Below are positions 49,979 through 60,400 of a DNA stretch of 62,000 bases, one piece after another (position 1 is the stretch's first letter; every line of letters begins with the position of its first letter). The position numbers and the translations under genes are program-made. Source of the stretch: Cristatella mucedo (Eukaryota > Bryozoa > Phylactolaemata > Cristatellidae); NCBI GenBank assembly GCA_009760855.2, contig WPIO01000277.1, forward strand, positions 1 through 62,000. Reading direction: 5' to 3'. A model generated the notes under the pieces. That model was not told the DNA's origin. It worked only from the letters and a program-made list of their open reading frames with translations, and ran no database searches.

Positions 49979-50099
49979 GTGTTGTGTGCGCCTGCGGCTT
50001 CTGCTGTAATTAGCGAAGCGCTTGACACGAATGCACCTGCCTTCCCTGCGGCCAATAGTTAAGCCATTGAAGCAGCGCTGCGTCGGGCCACTAATGCAA
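49979..50099. repeat. 120-bp internal repeat, first copy
   Basis: Nearly the same sequence recurs at 51912-52030, with about a dozen differences. Both encode Cys-Ala-Pro-Ala-Ala-Ser-Ala-Val-Ile-Ser-Glu-Ala, and both end at GGCCACTAATGCA. Confidence 0.88.
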
Positions 50100-50682
50100 G
50101 TCATATTTCGTGTTGTTTGCTGCGATTATTTGGGCTCTCATATTTGTGCCCGTTGAGAGTAATAATGGAGAGTCTCGTTAACCGTGCACGTTCATCCGCT
50201 GTGTCTCCGTGAGACTCCCACTAGAGCAGCCGCCGCTGGATCCGCTGTCATTCAACAACTGGCAGCTGAGAATGATTTACTCAAGCTGAAAAGAGTACCG
50301 AACCTTCCATGGTCTGGATGGGACGCCTATACATAGGTACGAAATGTTTAAGGGCGGACCGCACTTTGCCTTGGCTTATATCGCTTGAGAAGGCTGTAGC
50401 AAGGCTAAAGATTTCAAGGCCGGTAAAACAGGTTGTGCCACTTTGTCTGGGCGATAACGCGACACACGGTTGGGTTGATCAGCCGGCTGACGTAAAGCAA
50501 GAATATCACTAGCTGGGAAATGAGGTAATCCAGATCTTCTAGTGGCTAACGGTAGAGGAGGCTGAGAGGTATCGGTTGGAGCAGGAGCACCTCGCTGGAG
50601 TCGAGATCAGGACTAAGCTGGGCGACGAGCCAGCTTCATCACCGGTCGATCCGACAGTCAACTGCCCGCAAGACCCAGACAG

Positions 50683-50982
50683 ATGAGCGGAACTCATTCA
50701 GCTGCCGCAGCTATCCGACGAAATATCGGTGAAGGAAGCGGGTACGGCACCGCTTCCGAAACAGTAGCCGAAAAAGCCGAAGAGCGCCAGAATAACGTAG
50801 TTGAGCAGCAACAGCAGCCGGAGACGAAGAAAATGCAGCATGTGAAGGCTTCCGGCGGCGAGGCGGTAGTGATCAGTGGCGAGGCGATAGTTGCCTGCGA
50901 AATGGCGCAGGCGGCCCAAGCGATCGAAGTCTCGGCGGCGAAGCGCAGCAGCCAGAGCGTCGTAGCGGCAGAGAGCATCTAG
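50683..50982 (+). CDS. Hypothetical repetitive Gln/Glu/Ala-rich frame
   Basis: A 99-codon open frame with a Gln run (Glu-Gln-Gln-Gln-Gln-Pro) and then modules of the form Gly-Glu-Ala-x-x-x-Ser-Gly-Glu-Ala-Ile-Val-Ala-Cys and Ser-Ser-Gln-Ser-Val-Val-Ala-Ala-Glu-Ser. Related modules continue, after a stop and frameshift, in 51202-51525. No known domain; probably intrinsically disordered. Confidence 0.35.
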   Translation: MSGTHSAAAAIRRNIGEGSGYGTASETVAEKAEERQNNVVEQQQQPETKKMQHVKASGGEAVVISGEAIVACEMAQAAQAIEVSAAKRSSQSVVAAESI

Positions 50983-51201
50983 GCGACAAAGATTACCCGA
51001 GAGAGCTATGTGGCCGCCGCTGAGCGCAGCAGCGAGAGCTTCTTGGCGGTGGACAGCGCCCACATAAGCCTCTCGGCTCAGAGTGCTGAGGAGCACCACG
51101 AGTTATCGGTCAGAGGCTATGCGACAGAGGCCACCAGGCGCTGCAGCCCATGAGAGCGACGTCTTGGCCGCCAAGCGCAGCAGCAAAAGTGCACAGCAGC
51201 A

Positions 51202-51525
51202 GTGAGCAGCGCCGAGAGCGTCTCGGTGGTGAAGAGCACCCGCACGAGTGTCTCGATGCAGAGTTCAGAGGAGCAGGGAGAGATAGCGGTCAGCGGCAAG
51301 GCGATAGCAGCCTGCGACGAGGTGCAGGTTGCCCGCGAGCGAAGCAGCGAGAGCTTCCCTGAGGTGGAGCACAGCACCACGAGCGTTTCGGCAGCGAAGA
51401 GCACCTGCGAGTGCGTCTCGGTGCTGAGCGCACAGCAGCACAACCGCGAGATCGACTCGGTGGAGTGGAACTCCAAGAACGGCCAAGAGGACACAATGTG
51501 CCGCAGCGGTTTTCAAAGGGCATGA
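51202..51525 (+). CDS. Hypothetical Ser/Glu-rich repeat frame, related to 50683-50982
   Basis: A 107-codon frame with Gly-Glu-Ile-Ala-Val-Ser-Gly-Lys-Ala-Ile-Ala-Ala-Cys-Asp-Glu and several Ser-x-Glu-Ser-x-x-x-Val units spaced at about 15-20 residues. The first block parallels the module in the upstream frame, so the two look like parts of one repeat protein broken by mutation. The opposite strand is also open, so strand is inferred from composition. Confidence 0.35.
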   Translation: MSSAESVSVVKSTRTSVSMQSSEEQGEIAVSGKAIAACDEVQVARERSSESFPEVEHSTTSVSAAKSTCECVSVLSAQQHNREIDSVEWNSKNGQEDTMCRSGFQRA

Positions 51526-51911
51526 TCGGCAGGTGACTAGAGAGCGAGACCCGCCATTGGGGCTCGCACGGCGGTGACCTACGGGAACGCCTGACAATGG
51601 GAGCAGTGCCCCGGCTTAGCCTAAAAGTGGGCAGCATCTATGACTGGCTGCTCGCTAGGGGCAGAGCAGATGTGCGCCTCGTGCGAGCAGCTGTCACGTA
51701 GCCGGTACCCATGGCAAGCAGGTCGAAACTCGTGATTGCTAAATCAATATCCTGACAAAGCCCGAACAACCTGTGGGACAAGGCACCGCCTGAGCAGGCA
51801 GAAGAGGAGAACGCGGGAGCCAATGGCGAGACGACGTTCCAGTCACGAGGGCCGACAACTCCCAAGCTAGGGTGGTGGACTATGGAATATATTTTCAATG
51901 GGGGAAGAGAT

Positions 51912-52030
51912 GTTGTGTGCGCCTGCGGCTTCTGCTGTAATTAGCGAAGCGCCTGACACGAATGCACGTGCCTCATCTGCGGCAAATAGTTACGCCATTG
52001 AAGCAGCGCCGCGTCGGGCCACTAATGCAG
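51912..52030. repeat. 120-bp internal repeat, second copy
   Basis: Pairs with 49979-50099 at 1.93-kb spacing. Its right end touches the right 690-bp repeat exactly, whereas the first copy continues into unrelated sequence. Confidence 0.88.
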
Positions 52031-52719
52031 TTTACTCCTTCGACAGCCCTTATGCATGCGTTTTTTTTGCACTATCGAGCCATTGTTCGTTCTACACCCA
52101 ACTGACAGCAGTTTGTGGTAAATGGATGTTCCACATATGATGCCAATGCACGGATTTGGGCAGGACTGTCGAGACATCGTCTGCCCTCCACCACTAGTGA
52201 ACCTGCGGCTATTTAAGCAGTCTGAGCCCTCATAGGGTCTCTGCCCAGGGCTTTCAGGCTGCAGAATCATGTTCTCTCACAGACCTTCATAGTGAGTCAC
52301 AACAAATCTTAAATTTGACGTCGGCTCAATTTGGAGCCAGGGCTGGTTAGTGAAAATGGCGTACTGTTGCAGCTGCCATGCTTACGACCAAATTGCCTGG
52401 ATTTAGAGTTGCTTTTTATCAACTGAGTACATTGTTGAACATTCCATAATCCTGTTTCAACAGTCTCGGGCTCCGTTGTGGGTATACCTGAAAGAACGAA
52501 TGCTTCGTTCAATACCCCTTTAGTCAAGGCTACGGTAACAGTCACTAAATGTTATCAGCAGCCCTTGAAAGGCTTTCATTTAAATGAATAAACTTTGAGT
52601 TTTCAACGATTGACATTTGAGATTTCGTCCTGCACACTGTGACCTGCTCCTGTGCAAGAATGTGTTGCTATATTTCCCTTGACATTTATAAGATTGGTAT
52701 AAATAAGTTCAATCCAGCG
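52030..52719. repeat. 690-bp terminal direct repeat, right copy
   Basis: Same length as 47327-48016, with one base difference found. Its right edge borders directly on LINE A coding sequence. No target duplication is evident between the outer flanks. Confidence 0.93.
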
Positions 52720-53362
52720 CATATGACGACTACTGTAGGTCGTACCAATCGATCCTAGCAAAGGCCAAGTCTAGCTTCTATAAAAACATTGTTGAATCAC
52801 AGGTCCACGATCCAAAAATGCTGATGTCGACGATCAACCATCTCAAACGCTTCAAGATTAGCTTCCTTACCTTACCTGATGATCCTTTTGACGATCTAGC
52901 CGATCGCTTTTCTCGATTCTTTGTGCTTCTTTGCGATTCTTTGATAGACATACATGATCAGAAGTCCATGTCTGCGATGACAACATGCCCCCTAGATTGC
53001 TTATCCCCGATTCCCGGCTGCAGCTTAAAGTCTAAATGCAAGCAGGTCGCAAGTGATGTCCTTCTAAAGTTCATTTAATAATCCAATCAAAGAAGAAAGT
53101 CCTCTGGACCCGATTTCCACTGTTCTACTCCTGCGTTGCATTGATCTGCTGCTACCATGCATAACTAACACCATTAATATGTCATTAGCCTCAGCTCATG
53201 TCCCAGGAAATTTCAAAAAACTGTAGTCAGGCCACTTCTCAACAAAGGGACACTAGACCAAGATTACTTGAGCAACTACCGCCCAGTCTCCTTCTATCAT
53301 TCTCATCAAAGACACTGGAGCAAGTCGTGGATGACAAGCAGAACTCATATATTCAAAAAATA
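52720..53362 (+). mobile_element. LINE family A: endonuclease-RT linker and RT start
   Basis: The frame 52818-53078 has Asp-Pro-Lys-Met-Leu-Met-Ser-Thr-Ile-Asn-His-Leu, then a Phe-Ser-Arg-Phe-Phe segment as in CR1/L2 linkers. Asn-Tyr-Arg-Pro-Val-Ser (about 53274) marks RT block 1. The endonuclease is absent; the left edge coincides with the 690-bp repeat boundary. Confidence 0.85.
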
Positions 53363-53532
53363 CTAACCGACTTAACAGTGTCTTTTTGTATAGCGACAGA
53401 ATAGCCTTTATGGCTATTACCACAGCTTGCAGTGGCTATAAAGGATCGCCCACCACAGGATTCGAACCCACGACCTTGGGGCCAAGTTCGTAAAAAGCAA
53501 CAGCCTTACCTAGTGAGCCATTACTGCTCACC
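53363..53532 (-). mobile_element. SINE2 tandem copy 1
   Basis: Minus strand: box A-like TGGCTCACTAGG, box B-like GGGTTCGAATCC (perfect consensus), GGTGGGCGATCC, and the tail TATACAAAAAGACACTG. The best-preserved promoter boxes of the family in the window. Confidence 0.85.
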
Positions 53533-53543
53533 ATATAAGTAAA

Positions 53544-53706
53544 TACTAGCTGATTTATCAGCCTCTTTATGTATAGCGACAGAACAGCCTTTACGACTAT
53601 CAAAACCGTTTGTGGTGGCGATTACCCGCTGCAAAATTCGAGCCGCGACCTAGGGACCGAGGTCATGAAAAGCAACCACCTTACCTAGTGAGCCATTACG
53701 ACTCAC
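53544..53706 (-). mobile_element. SINE2 tandem copy 2
   Basis: Same orientation and order as copy 1, with a box B changed to GGCTCGAATTT. AAATACTA-like bases separate it from copy 1. Confidence 0.83.
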
Positions 53707-53714
53707 AAATAAAT

Positions 53715-53878
53715 TCTAGCTGATTAAATAGCCTCTTTCTGCATAGCGACAGAAGAGCCTTTAAGGCTATCACCACCACTTGCAGCTGCGATAAAGGATC
53801 GCCCGCTGCAGGAATGGAACCCTCGGGATTGGGGTGGTGAAAGCAACCGCATTACCTAGTGTGCCGTCGCGGCTCACT
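53715..53878 (-). mobile_element. SINE2 tandem copy 3
   Basis: Same orientation; box B region AGGGTTCCATTCC is weakened. It is followed by AGTATTTGAAA, then LINE A resumes. Confidence 0.83.
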
Positions 53879-55395
53879 AGTATTTGAAACCTCAAGCCTT
53901 GCTAGTAAGTTCAAGTCTGGCTTTAGAGCTAATCACTTAACAGAGTCGGCATTGCTTAGGGTGTACAACGACCTACTAAGCAATGCAGACATAGTGAGAG
54001 TTTCTCCGAATTTGTTTGGTTCTCCGGTTTGAGTGTCTCTGCTTGTTTGGCTTGATCTTTCGGCGGCTTTTGATACTATTGATCACAAAGCTCTTCTAGA
54101 GAGCCTTTTATCTTCCCTGGGCATCACTGGCACTGCTCTGCAGTGGTTCAGGTCCTATCTCAGTGGGAGAGTATTGACGTGAATGGACAAAGATCATGCG
54201 AGGTACCTCTGAAGTATGGGGTACTGCTGGGCTCGGTGCTAGGTCCAGTTCTTTTCATGGTTTATACTCTCCTTCTTGCTGACGTAATTGTCAAGCACAA
54301 TCTAGGCTTTCACTTTTATGCAATGACACTCAGTTGTATGTTTCCTTTGATCCCTTCCAGCCTTCGAGCACCTCGAATTCTCTCAACTCCCTTGCTGTAT
54401 GTATTGATGACATCCGAACATTGATGGCAGCAAATTTTCTAAAGCCAAACGATGATAGAACTAACTTACTAGTTATGGGCAAACCCAGTGTAATTCAAAA
54501 ATTGGAAAGGCTGACGCTCAAAATTGGCTCAGCCAGCATATCTTCAGTTGAATCAGCTCGAAATCAAGATGTCGTGTTCCAGAGTGATCTCTCGTTAGAC
54601 GACCACATCAGCTCTACAGTCAAATATGCCTACTTTCAGCTACATAACATTGCTAAAATTCGGGCTTGTTTTGATAAGGATACCATGTCTAAGTTAGTCA
54701 ACGCATTCGTGACATCCTGACTTGACTTCTGTAACTGCCTGCTTGCTGGCCTACTGGCATGAGCAATCAGGCAATTACAGCTGGTGCAAAACTCTGCAGC
54801 TAGGCTTGTTTGTCGTGTGCGTCGCAGTTGCCACATCATACCACTTCTCGCCTACCGGCACTGGCAACCAGTCAAGCAACGGATCGACTTAAAAGTTTTG
54901 TTGCTAACTTGTAGGCCACTTCATCCTTTGGCTCTAGCCTATCTCTCAGATCTACTCCCCCAGCTGGCTAAACATAGTACCATCTGCTTTTCGGAATCTG
55001 ACAGTTTATCACTACCTCGTACAAACCTTAAATCCTTTAGAGGCCGTGCAGTTAGTTCGTATTCTCCCAATGCCTGGAATTCCCTCCCGACTTGCGTGAA
55101 ATTATCACTCGACTTGACCACATTAAAAAAAATGTAAAACATTTATTACAGCATTGAGTCGATGCCTGTGATGTGCTCTTTACGTGCTTATGCTTGCTGA
55201 CACAGTGCATGCTGCCACTAACCACACTTGGGTGCTTACCTTGTACATGTCACCTATTACCATGTCATTCACGTTGTTTATCAAGCATGATATCACTCAC
55301 CATTAATTTCCCTTTGCGGTTAATGTAAAGCGCTTAGAAAGAGACTGAATTCTTTGAGGGCGCTTTATCAAATGCATTAATATTAACATAATGAT
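53879..55395 (+). mobile_element. LINE family A continuation: RT to 3' tail
   Basis: It resumes with Ser-Gly-Phe-Arg-Ala-Asn-His and [12 protein letters not shown] (near 54050). The RT box is damaged by a small deletion near 54320, where Tyr-Ala is followed directly by Met-Thr. The post-RT frames are 54334-54720 and 54784-55137. The 3' untranslated region and the stem-loop GCGCTTAGAAAGAGACTGAA ... GGGCGC (55328-55370) follow. Confidence 0.9.
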
Positions 55396-56539
55396 TAATG
55401 AACGTGTTATGGAAATGTGCTAATTAAACAATAGTTCTTTTGTACGTTTTGCTACGTTTGTGGACACAAGCAAGAATCGTCTTTTAAGTCCTTCACTTTA
55501 AAAAAAGAATGGAACCTCGAAAGTCGCACAAAAACGCACGCTCTACATCCGAGTTCAATAAATGCCGAACCTTTCAAAACGGGCTAACTAAGTAACCAGA
55601 GCATATCGTATCAAAATCAACTCGTGCAGTCAGAAGGCTACAGCTGCATAATCAGCGAGCAGTTCTTATGACAGCACTCTTTAACAGCCTTAAATCCAGT
55701 ATCCGGCTAACACCTTAAAATTTTGAAAAAAGTAAACCTATGCACCAATCAAATCCTAGATTACCCAAACGGTCATGGCTAGACTCCTAGTCAGCTAGAA
55801 CGCTGCATCCTTCAGCTGACTGAAAGCAAACCATTAAGCTTTCGTGTCTGCCAAAATTTAGTCCGAAATCAAGCAGACTAGCTCAATGCTGTAGGCAAAC
55901 GTTCTAAGAAGTTAGGCCTCGAGAGTTTTACACAGCTAGAGGTATACAAAGCCTGCGATCGCTTTATTATCTAAAGAACCAACAACCGATATAGACCGCA
56001 GCCAATGGCAAACTCAGAAACACAGACAGCTAAAGCCAAGCCAATGGCACGGTTCAACGACGAATGTATCTGTCAAATAATCTAAGATAATTAGTCAATT
56101 TTTGGATTTCTTAAGTATGCGAGACTATTACTAGACCACACAGCATCCAAGTATGGATATCTGACGCTTTGCACTAGTTTTATTTATTTAAACTTACTAT
56201 ACCACAAATTGTCTAGCCGCTCACGCACTCAGCATATTCTCTTGTGTGAACTTGGCGGCCCTTATCGCTATTTCGTTATCAGCCTCACACATGAATGATA
56301 TTCGTGTGATTGAGCTTGGTGGCTTCTCTCAGCATTGTATCACCAGCCTCCATCATTAAAACATAGCCCTGTGGGTAGGACAATGTCGGATATCGTTGGT
56401 CCCTTAATATTTAGTTTACAGAATTTGGGAAAATGTTGGCATCGCCAGCGAAAATATTTGTAGGCATAAGCCCAGTTTTGTGCACCCTTGATTTATTTTT
56501 GTCCTTCAGCATCAACCTTTAACTTTTTGCTCATCCTCC
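55396..56539. other. No gene or repeat recognised
   Basis: AT-rich sequence with no open frame of note and no similarity to the transposons in the window. Stray satellite-like words may occur near its right end. Confidence 0.45.
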
Positions 56540-57475
56540 GGTGTTGGGTCGACGAATTATCCCGATCCAACTTATTCACCACCATCCCCTCTAATTTGGC
56601 TGACACAAATCAATAATACCTTGGGATTGCCGAGCTCAAATTTCGAGTGAATACCGTTGTGCATCCTTGATTTTATGTATCCACCAAACTTCATGTCGTT
56701 TCGTAAACACGAACACTCATGCAAATGAGGTGCATACATGGAGGCCTGTAACTAAATCCTCAGCAATACATTTTAGTTCGCCTTGAATTCACCACACATT
56801 ATCTGCTCAAATCGTTTAATAAGCTTGAAATATTAAACAGTGCTAAGATTAAAGTGTGACGTTCTCGTGCAATGCCCTGCAAGCGACTGCAATGGCACAG
56901 GGAAATACCATTATTCACACCAATCCACCGAATTCATCACAAAACGATGGGAAATACTTCTTGCCTAACCACTGTTGTATTTCGCCCTAAAGCACACAGT
57001 GTTATGTAGACACCTATTAAAATTCAAGCAATTGTGCTCACACTAACTCCTGCAATTGGAACCAATCGCCCGTAACGGCCTAGGCAAATACTACAATCTA
57101 CTCTAATCGAGTGCAAACAATCCTGAAACCGTCAACTCGAAGCTCTAAGTTAGATTTGATATAGGGACTTAGTTAATATTAACCCGTGCAATTGTATCTC
57201 ATGTGCATGTGTTCTCATGCATTACACTGCAATTGATTTCAACGGCACGTTCCCAATTAGCAATCCACTACCATCTACCACGAGAAGCTCTACTTCCAAG
57301 AGCACATTGTAATGTATCTCCATCTGCAACCCCACACAGACTGTGTGGGTGTTACACAGGAGAGTTTTGTATAGCCAAACGGCAACGACCTGGGTAAATA
57401 AGCTCAGCCTAGGTGTAGTCGATTTGAGACGGATTGCAGAAAGTAGATGTATTACCTTTAGCCTTTGCCGTTAAT
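56540..57475 (-). repeat. Degenerate ~170-bp satellite, inverted part
   Basis: The core word of the downstream satellite appears here as its reverse complement, for example TGCAAGCGACTGCAATGGCA (56877-56896) and CGTAACGGCCTAGGCAAATA (57071-57090). A 70-base LINE B 3' terminus (57304-57376, minus) is inserted in it. The left limit is uncertain. Confidence 0.65.
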
Positions 57476-60400
57476 TGCACAGCAGCCACCGAGAGTTGGC
57501 ATTACCAATAGAATTTCCTGGGTACGCCAAAAATCGAGTATACACGAACGAGAAATTAAAATATGTGCTTAACCCAGCAGCGTCCTGTCTGTCTATTTTT
57601 GCTGGATTGTTATACATTTCAGTATTTTCCCAGGCCACTGCTGTCGATTCCCGGGCATTGCCCTCGCATGTACGTTCAAGATTGCTTGATAGGATGTGGT
57701 TGCACCTTTAATATAGCAAACTGTTCCACTAGAAAATTTTGATATTATCCCACCAAATTTGTTTATAATTGTAACAGAAATCATGGATTGCTGTATTGTT
57801 TCGGGTAATAGCAGTTGATTGACATGGATAGCCCAAGGTTGCACGCGAAAAAGGAGTGCATGTGCACCCACAGTTACCGTTATGTGGTAGGATAATTACA
57901 AATTTAAACAGCCAACTTCCGGCAAATTTGAACCAGATTGCTGCTGGGACCGGGCCATTGTGGTCGATTGCCGCGCACGGCCCTCGATGGTGCCTTCGTC
58001 GATTGTATCAAAGGATGTGGCTGCACTTTATATGTAGTTTAGAGCAATAGGTAAAAAAATTGGAGCTCCTCTCAGCAAGGGTGGGTCTATTTGTCACTGT
58101 CCATTAGGGATTGGCGTATTTCTCTGGGCTATTGCCGTCAATTGCCATGCATTGCCGTCGATTTAACACGCACCATGGGTGAAAATTATGCGAGCACACA
58201 TGTACATGTTAGTGGAATGAGAGTTGCAGTTATTTGCAGCCAATCTTGTCAAATTCCCACGGATTTCGCTATCGGCCCCTACCATTGCTGTTGATTTCCG
58301 TGCATTGCTGACAGTTAACAAACAAAGCATCTTAAAAATTCCACGGTTTCACTTTGGACGCAGCAGAATTTTATTTGAAATGACGATTGAGGCTTCCGCT
58401 CAGCCAATTTTTCTTCAATTTGCCGGCAATTGGGGTATTGGCTCAGGACATTGCCTTCGATTGCCGTTCATTGCTCGCGAATGTCCGTTCGAGATTGGTG
58501 GAAATGATTTAATTGAGCTTTAACACAATGGGCTGTGACGGGAAAGATATATTTGATCTTGGCCCAGTCCCTTTCCAGTGATTTCCGATGGACCACAGTG
58601 GATTGCCGTATTTGCCCGTGCCATCGCCGTCGATTGCCATGCAATGCCCAAGATTGTACTTTCAGAGCAGGTTGAAAGTATGTGTGCAGGCAGTGAGATG
58701 TTACGTGGAATGAGAATTTGAGCTTGCGGTGCAGACGATATCTCGTCCATTTGCCACGGTTTTCGGTATTGGTCCCTACCATTGTTGTCAATTGCCGTGG
58801 ATTGTTGACAATTAACGTGCAAAATAGCTTGAAAGTATTACGACGTCACTTTTCGCACAAAGAAATGTGAAATGCGATGACAATTGGCACTTCGTGCAGC
58901 CAATTTGGTGTCAACTTGCCACGGATTGCAGTGGATTGTTGCTTTGGGCCGAGCCTTGCACACGGATTGCCATGGACTGCCCGAGATTGTACGAGTGCGA
59001 TCGCTTAAAATAATGTAGTTGGCTTCAACCAGTTTGCATTGTAGTATGCATTACAAATTAAAGCCTTGCGAAACCAATTTCAGAGAATTTTGCATCAGAT
59101 TGCTGTAAATTGAGGTATTGGCTCGGGCCATTGCAGTGCCTTGCTGCTGAATGATCGAGGCGATTGTAGTGAAATTGTGGGATTACACAATAAACAATAT
59201 TAGAACAATGCGAAATTACTATTAGAGCTCAAAGTGTACGTATTCAGGTCGTCTTTGTGCGGGTTGCAGTGCAATGACATACTAGCCCGGGCAGTTGCAG
59301 TGAATTACTGCGGAATGGCCGAAGTAATTACAGGAAAGTTATGCGAGTACACAATAACTGAAGAGTAGAACAGCGTGCAGTCATAATTAGAGCTTATAGT
59401 GTATGCGTTTTTTGTCGCTGGGTGGCGGATCGCAGCGGAATTCCCCAAATTGAAGTGGATTCAGGCACTTGGACCGGATCGTTGCAGTCGATTGCAATTC
59501 ATTGCATGAGAACTCATGATGCATAATGGAGCGAAATTTCACTTTGAACTAAGCTTAGTAACATATGAAATGTAAATTAGAGCTTCGCGATGGTGATTGA
59601 GGATGATTTGCAGTGGAATAGAGTGGGTTGCAATAGTTTTCCTGGTCGTTTTGAGCGATTACCGCCCGATGCCACAGTGCTTGGTTGCACGATTTTCTTT
59701 ATTTTACGCGGTTGTGTACACCGCACTGTGCACTTTGATATGCAATAAGAACATGAGCTTGGCACAATGTACTTCAATTTTTAATGCAGTGGATTTGGTG
59801 GATTGAAGTGGGCTGGTGTTTTCGCCCGGGCTACTGTAGTCGATTGCAGGGCAGTGAAGGAGAACGGTGGTGCCAATGCAGATAAAAATTTGTAAATGCA
59901 ATTGTCGCAGAGTGTGCTGTCATATTCAATCAAAAAAGGAGCTTTTAGATCAGGATTTCTTTCGTTGCAAAGTGGAATGCAGTGGGTTGAAGTGTATTGC
60001 AGTAGGTTATGGTATTGGCCTGGGCCACTGCAATCTCATTTCAGTGCACTTCGTGAGAAGGCGTGAGCAGAATCGAGCAAAATTTTCTGGGTACATTGTA
60101 CGTGTAGCGTAAATTGATATTCCAAACTTTTTGCAGTTGTTCGCATCTGATTTGTGTGGATTTGACTAGAACCAGAATAGCTAGTGGTGGATTGCTGTGG
60201 ATTGTGGTAGATTGTGGTGCACGAGTCAAAGCTCACGTGCAAAAGTGTGCGTAGGCTCAGAGTGACATGAAATTTTGTGGACAGATAAATTCGATCGTGT
60301 ACTACAATATCAGTGCAAAATGTGTGCTAGTCAAGGTTTGCATGTGTACGTTTTTGGCATAATTAGAGTGCATTGTGGTGGACTGCTGTAATTCGTTCGA

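Larger units (their letters stand above)
48017..52029. mobile_element. Interior of direct-repeat-bounded unit
   Basis: 4.0 kb between the two 690-bp repeats. No gag, protease, RT, integrase or transposase motif is visible on either strand. The right two thirds (from about 49160) is GC-richer than the rest of the window. It contains a TA repeat (48778-48808), a minus-strand SINE1 3' tail (48836-48900) and a pair of internal 120-bp repeats. Either a non-autonomous LTR-like element carrying foreign sequence, or a 4.7-kb tandem duplication. Confidence 0.55.

Noticed and set aside
47327-52719. Standard Gypsy, BEL or Copia retrotransposon
   Set aside because: No RT, integrase, protease or zinc-knuckle motif lies between the repeats, and the usual TG/CA ends and primer site are missing. 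Only the direct repeats can be asserted.
53363-53878. Functional tRNA genes
   Set aside because: Box A and box B are present, but the sequences continue into a common SINE body and tail, repeat in other places, and do not fold as clean cloverleaves. They are SINEs.
58468-58822. Minus-strand open frames of about 100 codons
   Set aside because: They lie across satellite monomers and their apparent length follows from the repeat, with no domain signature.
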